A DNA stretch of 64,000 nt from Zeaxanthinibacter enoshimensis. Lineage in GTDB: Bacteria > Bacteroidota > Bacteroidia > Flavobacteriales > Flavobacteriaceae. The stretch spans positions 1,364,001 through 1,428,000 of the forward strand of contig NZ_SNYI01000001.1 of NCBI RefSeq assembly GCF_004362865.1, read 5' to 3'. The position numbers and the translations under genes are program-made. Positions 1 through 7,701 of the stretch are shown here, piece after piece. Each line of letters begins with the position of its first letter. Positions within the stretch are counted from its first letter, which is position 1. The notes beneath the pieces are model-generated. The model was not told the DNA's origin. It saw only the letters and a list, made by a program, of their open reading frames with translations, and searched no databases.

Positions 1-1056
1 GACCCCCAGCCGGAAGGACGAGAGGTCGGCTTCCCGGAGATCTTTCCAATATTGCTTCGGTGATGACTTCTCCAGGGTGACAGGATCATCCCGGTCTTCG
101 CCTGTCAGTGCTGAAAGCAGGATGGCGTTGTCCACGACATGTTTGGTGATTGGTCCGGGGGTGTCCAGGGTACTGGAGATGGGCACGATGCCGCTCCGGC
201 TCAGTAATCCCACGGTAGGTTTAAGTCCCACAACGCTATTCTTACTGGCCGGGGAGAGGATAGAGCCCGAGGTTTCCGTGCCGATCGTTGCGGCGGCGTA
301 ATTGGCGGCCATGGCAACCCCGCTTCCTGAACTGGAACCGCCTGTATCAAACTGCCGCGGTCCGTAAGGATTCAGGGTTTGCCCTCCCATGGCACTGTAG
401 CCATTGGGACAATCCGAACAAAAGAAATTAGCCCACTCGCTCAGGTTGGTCTTACCTAGAACCAGGCCACCGTGTTCACGGAATTTCCGGATGATATGTG
501 CATCCGGGGCAAAGTTATTTTTCAGGGCATCTGCCCCTGCAGTGGTGGCCATTCCCGAAGTATTGATATTGTCCTTAACCAGGATCGGGATCCCGAAAAC
601 AGGGTGGCGGTCCGCAGTGCGCTCGGCATCCCGTTCCCGCGCCTGGGCTACGACCTCGGGGTTGATGGCGATGATGGCATTGAGGGCCGTTTCCGGGTCG
701 TTCTCGTATCTCACAATGCGGTAGAGATACCACTGGGCGAGGGCCTCGTAGGTCAATTGGCCCGACTCCACCTTGTCCTGTATGCTCAGGATATCCTGCT
801 CAAAGATCAGGGGCTTCAGCTCCTGGTATCTTTCCTCTGAAAAACCTTGTAATTGGGGCGATATAACGGCCCAGAGGTCATTTTTATCAAGCACTTTGGC
901 TTGGATCCGCTTGTAACGGAGCCGGGTATTTTCATGGTCGGCATTAGCTTGGAGTATTCCGCTTTCATCATAGGGGACCCAGGGGGCAATTTCGAACTTT
1001 TGCTCGGCCTGGCAACTTAGCAGCAGCAGGATCGCCAGGGGAATTATATATCTCAT
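1..1056 (-). CDS. Amidase-signature lipoprotein, 3' end beyond window
   Basis: Reading the minus strand from the ATG at 1056 gives 352 codons open to the window edge. The protein starts with a lipoprotein signal (hydrophobic run ending LLLSC, Cys15). A typical amidase-signature enzyme follows: the Lys of ILVKDN, then the Gly/Ser-rich GGSSSGSG segment, then GTETSGSI. These would supply the Lys, cis-Ser and nucleophilic Ser of the Ser-cisSer-Lys triad. The family hydrolyses amides. A periplasmic, membrane-anchored location is inferred from the signal; the substrate cannot be told. It lies 13 bp after the S58 peptidase gene, so both are probably cotranscribed. The C-terminus is not in view. Confidence 0.9.
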   Translation of the reverse strand, partial: MRYIIPLAILLLLSCQAEQKFEIAPWVPYDESGILQANADHENTRLRYKRIQAKVLDKNDLWAVISPQLQGFSEERYQELKPLIFEQDILSIQDKVESGQLTYEALAQWYLYRIVRYENDPETALNAIIAINPEVVAQARERDAERTADRHPVFGIPILVKDNINTSGMATTAGADALKNNFAPDAHIIRKFREHGGLVLGKTNLSEWANFFCSDCPNGYSAMGGQTLNPYGPRQFDTGGSSSGSGVAMAANYAAATIGTETSGSILSPASKNSVVGLKPTVGLLSRSGIVPISSTLDTPGPITKHVVDNAILLSALTGEDRDDPVTLEKSSPKQYWKDLREADLSSFRLGV

Positions 1057-1069
1057 AGGTACTCGGGTT

Positions 1070-2212
1070 TTACTCTTGTTTTCGTGCTTTATACTGATCT
1101 AATATTTTCAGGGTTTGCTCTATGGGTAAGGCTTTCATGATCCTTCCGTCCTGTCCCTGCATATCCTCGGCCATGAAAAGCGAATTGTAGATGGCTTCTT
1201 CTGTCGCTTCCACGACAGCGAGGAACAAGGGCGACATAAAATCATTGCCTACTTCTTTCACGGTGCGCTCTATGGAGGCTGCTGTATAGGGGATGCGCCG
1301 GTCCTTATGGGTGCTGAAGGCAATGCTGTAATCCCCGCTCCCGTTGGAAGAGAAGGCACCGACCCTGCCAAAGGCGAGGAAGGAACGTTTTGCGAGGCGT
1401 TTAAGATTTCTGGGAGACAGGGGAGCATCTGTTGCGATGATCATCATGCAGGACCCATCCACCACGTATGGCACGTCTTCGGCCATGTAAAAATTATTCA
1501 TTTCGCGACCAACCGGGGCTCCGTTGATCTGTAATATTCCTCCAAAATTGGTCTGTACCAGGACGCCCACCGTATACCCGCCTTTATCTTCGGGGAGCAC
1601 CCGGGAAGCGGTCCCGATCCCTCCTTTAAAACCCAGGGCGCGGGTGCCAGTCCCGGCCCCGACGTTGCCTTCTGCCACAATTCCCGTCTGGGCGTTTTCC
1701 AGGGCTTTAAAAACATGCTCCTGTTTTACATGCCGGCCCCGGATATGATTGAGCCACCCGTCATTGGTTTCCCCTACCACGGGGTTAACAGAACGCACGG
1801 ATTCATTCCCGGGGGTCTGCAGGGTGTAGTCCATCAGGGCATTGGCCACAAGGAAGGCATTCAACGTATTGGTAAGGGCAATCGGAGTTTCGATATTCCC
1901 TAATTCTTCGACCTGCGTAAACCCGATCGCCTTTCCAAAACCATTCCCTACGAACACTGCTGCGGGGACCTTTTCCTGGAAGATATTCCCGCCATGGGGT
2001 CGGATCACCGTTACCCCTGTCCGAATAGAATCCCCCACGACCAACGTGGTATGCCCGACAGAAACACCGGCAACATCAGTAATTGCGTTATACGGGCCGG
2101 GCGTCAGGATACCTGGTTCAATTCCTAATTCCCGGGCTCGTTGCCTTTCCTGGGCAGAAATACTTAAAGGAAGAGCTAGCAGGAGAATCAGTAGCAAGGA
2201 TCGAATTTTCAT
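1070..2212 (-). CDS. S58 family peptidase (DmpA-like aminopeptidase)
   Basis: A 380-aa protein with an N-terminal signal peptide ending near SISAQ (about residue 21), so probably periplasmic. It matches the DmpA/P1 family of self-cleaving N-terminal-nucleophile aminopeptidases: the opening LTPGPYNAITDVAGVSVGH, the NVGAGTGT segment near residues 183-190, and VDGS before MMIIATDAPL. Ser254 after Gly253 would be the processing site and nucleophile by analogy with DmpA Gly249-Ser250. Full length for the family. It is the first gene of a two-gene minus-strand unit with the amidase, which suggests a shared role in peptide or amide scavenging (inference). Confidence 0.9.
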   Translation of the reverse strand: MKIRSLLLILLLALPLSISAQERQRARELGIEPGILTPGPYNAITDVAGVSVGHTTLVVGDSIRTGVTVIRPHGGNIFQEKVPAAVFVGNGFGKAIGFTQVEELGNIETPIALTNTLNAFLVANALMDYTLQTPGNESVRSVNPVVGETNDGWLNHIRGRHVKQEHVFKALENAQTGIVAEGNVGAGTGTRALGFKGGIGTASRVLPEDKGGYTVGVLVQTNFGGILQINGAPVGREMNNFYMAEDVPYVVDGSCMMIIATDAPLSPRNLKRLAKRSFLAFGRVGAFSSNGSGDYSIAFSTHKDRRIPYTAASIERTVKEVGNDFMSPLFLAVVEATEEAIYNSLFMAEDMQGQDGRIMKALPIEQTLKILDQYKARKQE

Positions 2213-2290
2213 AAGCGTGAGCCATTGGTCTGGTTGGGGGAATTAAGATAAGGGCTTTATGGTAATTCTCAGGAATTAAGGGCTGAAAAA

Positions 2291-2393
2291 TAATTACGGT
2301 GATATGGTGATACGATGATGCGGCCCGCCCGACTGAACGTCGTTCGGGCGGGTGATGCGGTAATACGGTGATGCAGTGATGCGGTAGGGCAGG
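2291..2393. repeat. Degenerate octamer tandem repeat with nested palindrome
   Basis: Units of 8 bp related to GTGATACG run from 2291 to 2322 and resume from 2352 to 2393 (GTGATGCG, GTAATACG, GTGATGCA, GTGATGCG). Between the two blocks sits a palindrome with perfect 9-bp arms CCCGCCCGA/TCGGGCGGG, about 2324-2352. Related but not identical octamers flank the four-helix-bundle gene near 51 kb. Confidence 0.7.
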
Positions 2394-2776
2394 TATTCGG
2401 ATAGGTAGATATTATCAAAATTCGAATATCGAACTTCAAACCTCGAACCACCCTGTCACACCAGCAAACCGCAAATTTACCTACTGTAAGTAGGCCGTGA
2501 ACTGCGAACGGGAAGAGTGACAGGGTGACAAGGGGGACAAAGGGACAGGGAAGTGGATTCAGGAGAACTCGCGACATTAAATTGCGAACCGCAAACTGCG
2601 AACCGTGAACGGAATGTTTACATTCCACCCCCTCCTTCGGGTTGTATGAAAGTGAGATTTCCGTGCACTCAATGATGTCAGTGAGGATATACCTGGAAAA
2701 TACTTTTATGAAAAAGGTTCGGAAGAAGCTGAAACCCCTGATTTTAGCTGACTTGAAGAGCTTTTAACCGAGTCGG

Positions 2777-2795
2777 GCGACCTTCGGGTTATGAG
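2777..2795. repeat. Left 19-bp copy of tRNA-Met segment (putative att core)
   Basis: The sequence gcgaccttcgggttatgag is identical to 46147-46165 inside the tRNA-Met gene, in the same orientation. A 19-bp chance match to a 73-bp gene in 64 kb is very unlikely. It lies at the transition from repeat-rich chromosomal DNA to A+T-rich island DNA. Confidence 0.65.
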
Positions 2796-3099
2796 GCAGC
2801 ATCCCTTTAAATACAGGGCCTCCCAGCGTTTTTGAGCTTTGAAAACCGGCACATTTTGCGTGCTCGGGTTAAACATTATTTTGCTCTAAAATACACATTT
2901 TTAGGAGAGTAAAAAATGGTGTGTGAAAATTGGTGATTTCTGGACGTTTTTATGGCCTGGGTTGGAATTATATTTATGAAGGCCAATTGAAAATTGATTA
3001 TTAATTTTAATTCTGATGTAATTATAATAGGTAGCCTTCGATAATAATTAATCACATAACCAACCCCTAATTGCACCCCTGGTAAACCGTTTCTAGAAA

Positions 3100-4014
3100 C
3101 TATCTTGCAATGGTAAAATTGGAATTGGAAAGTGTTCGTTCACCTTTAAAGGTGTAGGCCACTAATTCACCTTGTTTAGCTACACTATAATCCAGGCAAC
3201 AAACATTCATTTTCTGCAGTTCGGGAGTTCCTTTTAGCCAGTAGTGGCCAAAGAACACAGGCTTTTCATTTTCTGAATAATAGTCCAGGCCATTGTTGTG
3301 TTCAATTACAATTTCAGGAAGTTGATCATCTTTATGAACACTTATAGAGCTATAGGTGGCATTCACAGGATTCTCCCACCATTTGGAGCGGATCTCCGTA
3401 CGAAAGAAACCATCTTTATCCTGGAAAGTGAGGCCGGAAGGCAACGAAAGTTCCTGGCCCTTTAGAGTTACCTCAACTGCTTTATGAAGAGCTGAATCTT
3501 TATTAACCGATTCGTGTAAAAGCTCGTCGGTAAGCCTCGCATCCGGCAATCGACCTTTTAAATATTTAATATGAACTGGATCCCAACATGCATGTACAGC
3601 CCTGAAATTTTCATTCTCATAGAACAAGGGTAGCGTTTTAAACCACTCAAGATGGTTATCGTATTCATCCTGGCGATTTTTAAATTGTTGTAAGGTTTCA
3701 TAATGCTGAAGTATATTTTTGATGCTGTGTCTTCTCAAATGTCCACCTTCCCGTTCTTCCTGGTGAAAACAAAGCGCATTATATTCGTGATTACCCATAA
3801 GAGCAATAGCATGCCCGTTTTCCACCATGGGCCTCACTATATGTAACGTTTCACGAATCTTGGGTCCCCGGTCGATATAATCACCAACAAATAAAGCTGT
3901 CCTGTATTCATGTGTGAATACACCGTTTTCTTTTTCATAGCCTAATTTTTTAAGTAACGCAATTAATTCATCAGCGTGGCCGTGGATGTCACCTATTAGA
4001 TCGATTTTTTTCAT
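3100..4014 (-). CDS. Metallophosphoesterase, ApaH/PPP-type
   Basis: A calcineurin-like metallophosphoesterase of about 304 aa. The canonical metal-binding motifs are in order: GDIHGH at residues 7-12, GDYIDRG near 45 and GNHE near 75, with later His motifs (ACWDP, FFGHYW). The family cleaves phosphomonoesters or dinucleoside polyphosphates; the substrate is not deducible. I chose the ATG at 4014 because it places GDIHGH seven residues from the start, as in homologues. An in-frame ATG at 4053 has AGGAGG only 3 nt upstream, and would add 13 residues. It lies just inside the left island boundary with no operon partner. Confidence 0.85.
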   Translation of the reverse strand: MKKIDLIGDIHGHADELIALLKKLGYEKENGVFTHEYRTALFVGDYIDRGPKIRETLHIVRPMVENGHAIALMGNHEYNALCFHQEEREGGHLRRHSIKNILQHYETLQQFKNRQDEYDNHLEWFKTLPLFYENENFRAVHACWDPVHIKYLKGRLPDARLTDELLHESVNKDSALHKAVEVTLKGQELSLPSGLTFQDKDGFFRTEIRSKWWENPVNATYSSISVHKDDQLPEIVIEHNNGLDYYSENEKPVFFGHYWLKGTPELQKMNVCCLDYSVAKQGELVAYTFKGERTLSNSNFTIAR

Positions 4015-4248
4015 GAATCCCAAATTACTATTTCTTGGTTTAATGATTAACATTTTCCTCCTATCTAAGATATATTGAGATTATTTAATATTGGGTTATT
4101 CTACGTGTTGTGAGGACGAATTATGGTGCTAAGGATTTTTCCAGAGAATGGGTTCATTCTGGTAAAAAATCTATTTAAGAACTTGGATAGTGTAGTAGCC
4201 TATTAAGAGCCTAATAAATTATCCCCTCTGAAAGTAGTAATTGCTAGT

Positions 4249-4620
4249 TTAAAAGGGCAAACCATTCGCCCCCTCCTTAATTGGATTATTTTTACATTCT
4301 TCTACACGGTATAAAAATTCTCCTTCCTCAGTTTTACCCAAATTTTGAAATACATATTTGATTACTAGTTCATCTGTATTAGGACAATGAAAACTAAGTG
4401 CATCTGCATTCGGATAACATAAAAAACACCTAGACTGCTTACAAAGTAATTTATTATAACCTGCTGTTTTGAGACTATGAATCTGGAATTCGATTCTATT
4501 AATTAATTCATATTTATCTTGATCAGAATAATAAGAATCCTTATCTAATTGATCTAAGAAAGAATAATCCAAGTTTGTAAATGTGGACCGAATTATAAAT
4601 TCTAATTGCTGTATATTCAT
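4249..4620 (-). CDS. Hypothetical protein with Cys cluster
   Basis: A 123-aa protein I do not recognise. The N-terminal half is acidic and probably helical. The C-terminal half has Cys60, Cys65, Cys68 (CKQSRCFLC), His78-Cys79 and Cys109, which could bind a metal ion. Codon use is A+T-rich like the rest of the island. It is flanked by about 200-270 bp of non-coding DNA on both sides, so it is probably monocistronic. No function is assigned. Confidence 0.55.
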   Translation of the reverse strand: MNIQQLEFIIRSTFTNLDYSFLDQLDKDSYYSDQDKYELINRIEFQIHSLKTAGYNKLLCKQSRCFLCYPNADALSFHCPNTDELVIKYVFQNLGKTEEGEFLYRVEECKNNPIKEGANGLPF

Positions 4621-4812
4621 TTAATCAAGATAAGAGGGTAGAGATTATATTTTGTATCAGAACCTCACGACTTTTCAGTTATAATATAGCGCGGTCCTTA
4701 CAAATTCTCAAGTAGTTTACTATAAAAGTTACAGCTCGAATAACAAGAAATGTAAAGGAAGAGGTTTTAATTGCTAAGGACCCGGGCAAATAACTGGCTG
4801 ATTATTGTGAAT

Positions 4813-4865
4813 TTACGTGGGGGATATAGAGCTTGTTAGGCGTGCGGAAAAAAGCTATCACGTAA
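4813..4865. promoter_or_regulatory. Inverted repeat upstream of the methylase-like gene
   Basis: TTACGTG (4813-4819) is repeated inverted as CACGTAA (4859-4865), with further partial pairing inside (gatatagagctt against aagctatc). The structure ends 24 bp before the ATG at 4890 and could be an operator or a leader hairpin of that gene. This rests on symmetry alone. Confidence 0.35.
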
Positions 4866-4889
4866 TAATGCCTTTATAATCTAATAATT

Positions 4890-7181
4890 ATGAATACGTC
4901 ATTTGAATTAATATTAAGTAAGTTATATGAGGAAAGAAAAGATGTTTTTAACCTTGAAAATATTCTTGAGGCGGCAAAAACTGAAGGGATTAAACTTGAT
5001 AAAAATGATATTGCGGATCACCTGTCTTCCAACCGAAATCTAAATTACCATTCCACACCAAACGAAATCGCGATGGTAATGTCCGATATCATTCAGTTTT
5101 ATCAGCCGAAATCTATAGCTGACATATGTTCTGGTTTAGGAAATATTCTTTATTACTGCAATTCTGAAGCTTATCGTGTAGGTTATGAGATCAATGATAA
5201 TATTGTAAAGATAGCGGAGTACCTGTTCCCCGAAATTGAATTCATCTGTACCAACACCTTAAAGCATTCTTTCCGTGAAACTTATGACTGCGTTTGTGGA
5301 TGTTTACCATTCGGAAAAACGATTTTTGATCAGAAGACGATTAATAATAATCAAGTTTTTATAAAAAAGGGTTTGGAATTATTAAATCCTGGTGGACTGC
5401 TTGTATGTATTGTGAGAGATAATTTTTTGAACACGACCGAGTTCGATACATTCAGACAAAAAATCCTGGAACAATACTATTTGAAAGGTGTAATTTCATT
5501 ACCAGAAAAGTCACTACAAGGCACATCCGCCAAATGCAGTATAATAATTATAGAAAATAGAACTTCTGACCAAGAAACTGAATTTTACAGCTATACCTCA
5601 ACCGAGGTAGTTGTAGAAAACTTCAGGAAATCTAACTATGATTTTAAGGTTTCTAAAATTGGATTAATACGATGGGACTTTGATTATAATGCCCCTGAAA
5701 ATTCGAATTACGAACAAGAAATTAAAAACTATAAGCTTGAAAAGTTAGGAATCTTAGCTTCAATTCTTCCTGGAGCCCATATTAATTCCAAGTCCCTAAA
5801 TAGTTTTGGAGAGATTCGAGTAATACGGCCAGTGGATATATCGAGAAAAGGTTTAGTATCCTATTTTGAAAACAAGTTTATAGAAGAATCACACTTTGAT
5901 AACCTTCCGGCAACGTCTCGTAATAGCTTACTTCAAAAAGGTGATATTGTAATATCGGCCATTAATAAAGATCACAGGCTGCAATTGTATTTTCATAATA
6001 CTGAATCTCGTTTAATTGCTAATCAGCACTTAATCATAATAAGAAATAATAAAAATTCCTTCTATCTATGGGATTATTTAAGCACCAATCAAGGACAGGA
6101 ATTACTTCTCAATCAAATTAAAAAGCACTTGCGTGGCGGCGTATTACCTCGCTTAACATTACGAGATTTAAAAGAATTTGAGATTCCGATTTTACCTAAC
6201 TTTTACACAGATAGAATAAATAACGATTCCCTCCTTCAACAACCCGTTGTGGAGTTAAGTGATAAATTACAGCAGGTCCGTGAAACAATTAGGCATACGA
6301 GGGGTGGTGATAATCAGTCAATTGCTGTTGTAGAGATGTTAAATACTATGTATTCTAGGATTGAATATATAATAGCGAACCAGTCTGCGATAAATAATAA
6401 GCTGGACCATTTAATAGAAAAAATTGAAAATCTTTCTATAGAGTTTTCGCGATTAAAGCATTTACCCCGTGAGGAATCAGACATAATCCGTAGAATGGAG
6501 AAATTACTCGATTCTAGAATTGAAGAGTTTATTCTTAACCAAGACAAGATAGAGTTACATTTAGAGGAAATTCATCGATGGTTTGACCATTTTGATTTAT
6601 TGGAACCTAAAAGTAAATTATATCTGCCGCAGGCAGAATTTCTATTTGATCAAATATCCCGACTGTCCAACCCAGACTATTCACCCTTTATTATTCAGTA
6701 TTGCCGAGCATTCGAAAATGAAATGCTTTTGAAGCTTTTTAGAAGATATGTGCAATCATTAATTGATAGAAATATTGATATAGATCAAAAATTTTACTGG
6801 GACTTAGGACTTAAGGAGAATGGGAAGCCGAATTCTCCAAATACTTATCGTTTAGCTAAGCATTTTAAGAAATGTATTACTAAAGATTCCTCGGAATGGT
6901 ATTTTGAATTGGGCAATATGGAAATGCATCTTCGCTATTTAACTGGAAATTCTATCCGTAAAAGTGCACTTTTACAGGATATTAAAGACCAAATTTTACA
7001 ATCTTTTACTGAGGATATTCTCGAGGTAGAATTCTTAGACGAGCTTAGATCGATAATAAAAAATTATAGAAATAAATCTGCTCATCCTGATTTGATGAAT
7101 AGTGAGGCAGCGAATCAATTTAGAATTTTAATTCAATCACTATTTAATGATCTTTTTGAGAATTATAAAACCCCTATATAA
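4890..7181 (+). CDS. N6-methyltransferase-like/TRD fusion with HEPN-like C-terminus
   Basis: A 763-aa protein. Residues about 40-230 resemble the HsdM/N6-adenine methylase fold, with an AdoMet motif I near 78-84 (DICSGLG). The catalytic motif IV, normally (N/D)PP(F/Y), reads CLPFG at 138-142, so methyl transfer is doubtful. Residues about 280-430 resemble an HsdS-type target-recognition domain. A coiled-coil-like stretch follows (about 450-570). The C-terminal domain carries R727-N-K-S-A-H732, fitting the RX4-6H motif of HEPN ribonucleases. The layout suggests a DNA-sensing module coupled to an RNase-like effector (inference). The next operon starts 520 bp downstream on the same strand. Alternatively it is a divergent active type I-like methylase. 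Confidence 0.7.
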   Translation: MNTSFELILSKLYEERKDVFNLENILEAAKTEGIKLDKNDIADHLSSNRNLNYHSTPNEIAMVMSDIIQFYQPKSIADICSGLGNILYYCNSEAYRVGYEINDNIVKIAEYLFPEIEFICTNTLKHSFRETYDCVCGCLPFGKTIFDQKTINNNQVFIKKGLELLNPGGLLVCIVRDNFLNTTEFDTFRQKILEQYYLKGVISLPEKSLQGTSAKCSIIIIENRTSDQETEFYSYTSTEVVVENFRKSNYDFKVSKIGLIRWDFDYNAPENSNYEQEIKNYKLEKLGILASILPGAHINSKSLNSFGEIRVIRPVDISRKGLVSYFENKFIEESHFDNLPATSRNSLLQKGDIVISAINKDHRLQLYFHNTESRLIANQHLIIIRNNKNSFYLWDYLSTNQGQELLLNQIKKHLRGGVLPRLTLRDLKEFEIPILPNFYTDRINNDSLLQQPVVELSDKLQQVRETIRHTRGGDNQSIAVVEMLNTMYSRIEYIIANQSAINNKLDHLIEKIENLSIEFSRLKHLPREESDIIRRMEKLLDSRIEEFILNQDKIELHLEEIHRWFDHFDLLEPKSKLYLPQAEFLFDQISRLSNPDYSPFIIQYCRAFENEMLLKLFRRYVQSLIDRNIDIDQKFYWDLGLKENGKPNSPNTYRLAKHFKKCITKDSSEWYFELGNMEMHLRYLTGNSIRKSALLQDIKDQILQSFTEDILEVEFLDELRSIIKNYRNKSAHPDLMNSEAANQFRILIQSLFNDLFENYKTPI

Positions 7182-7701
7182 TAATAATTGAATTTACAAA
7201 GTTTAGTTGATCTTCTACTCTTTAGAGGTACATTTCAAAAAAAATATTAGTCATTCAATTTTTTTAAACTCATGATATTTTGTTTTTCATTTACCAACCT
7301 TAGGTTAAGTCGCAATAGCTTTAAAATCCATAATTAAAAATCCACTATAATTTTTTAGACTCGGAGTATAAAAGGTAATCCCTCATTAATAGATTATTTT
7401 TTATATTGACCACTAATATTGAAATATTGTCAATATCCCAACCAAAATTCATTTTGAATATATGTTCTTAATATCAAATTTTCACTCATCCTTATTGTTT
7501 TTTATCCATTTCTGCTGTAATATTTAAATGACCTATCATGTTGCTTTAATCTGAATTATATTATATAATTTCTTTCTATTAACAATTTAATAATGAATTA
7601 GTTGAGAACAGCTTCTTGTTCCTGGACAAGGAAACAAACCGGTGTCATAAAATAGGTATGCTGATTACCGTTATGTATATTTAATAACCATATTTCCCAT
7701 C
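7182..7701. other. Very A+T-rich intergenic region before the defence operon
   Basis: No reading frame of note and very low G+C. Near the 3' end TTGTTCCT (7616-7623) faces AGGAAACAA (7629-7637), an imperfect inverted repeat about 65 bp before the ATG at 7702 that could be an operator. The promoter of the long operon must lie here, but I cannot place a convincing TAnnTTTG element. Confidence 0.5.

Larger units (their letters stand above)
2213..3099. other. Gene-poor left border of the accessory region
   Basis: No convincing gene. From 2291 to about 2620 the DNA consists of degenerate simple repeats: octamers of the GTGATRCG type, then GTGACAGG-like units near 2517-2550, and reiterated gcgaac/gtgaac words around 2420-2610. 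A small hairpin (CCTACT/AGTAGG) lies near 2480. Around 2640 the sequence changes to A+T-rich. The 19-bp tRNA-derived repeat lies at 2777-2795. Positions 2870-3099 are A+T-rich with nothing recognisable. Confidence 0.6.

Noticed and set aside
2660-2835. A frame reading DFRALNDVSEDIPGKYFYEK, a stop, then LEELLTESGDLRVMRQHPFK, which looks protein-like
   Set aside because: It is short, interrupted by TGA, has no recognisable family, and overlaps the 19-bp tRNA-derived repeat. It could be a gene fossil, but the evidence is too thin.
2876-3076. 66-codon minus-strand frame
   Set aside because: A+T-rich intergenic DNA with no start context, no family resemblance and a composition of Ile/Asn/Tyr expected from random A+T-rich sequence.
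4689-4785. GGTCCTTA and TAAGGACC as ends of a further cassette junction, with GTTAGGC at 4834
   Set aside because: The spacing and internal TATG-n3-AGT motif of the other junctions are missing and no matching private ends flank a gene here.
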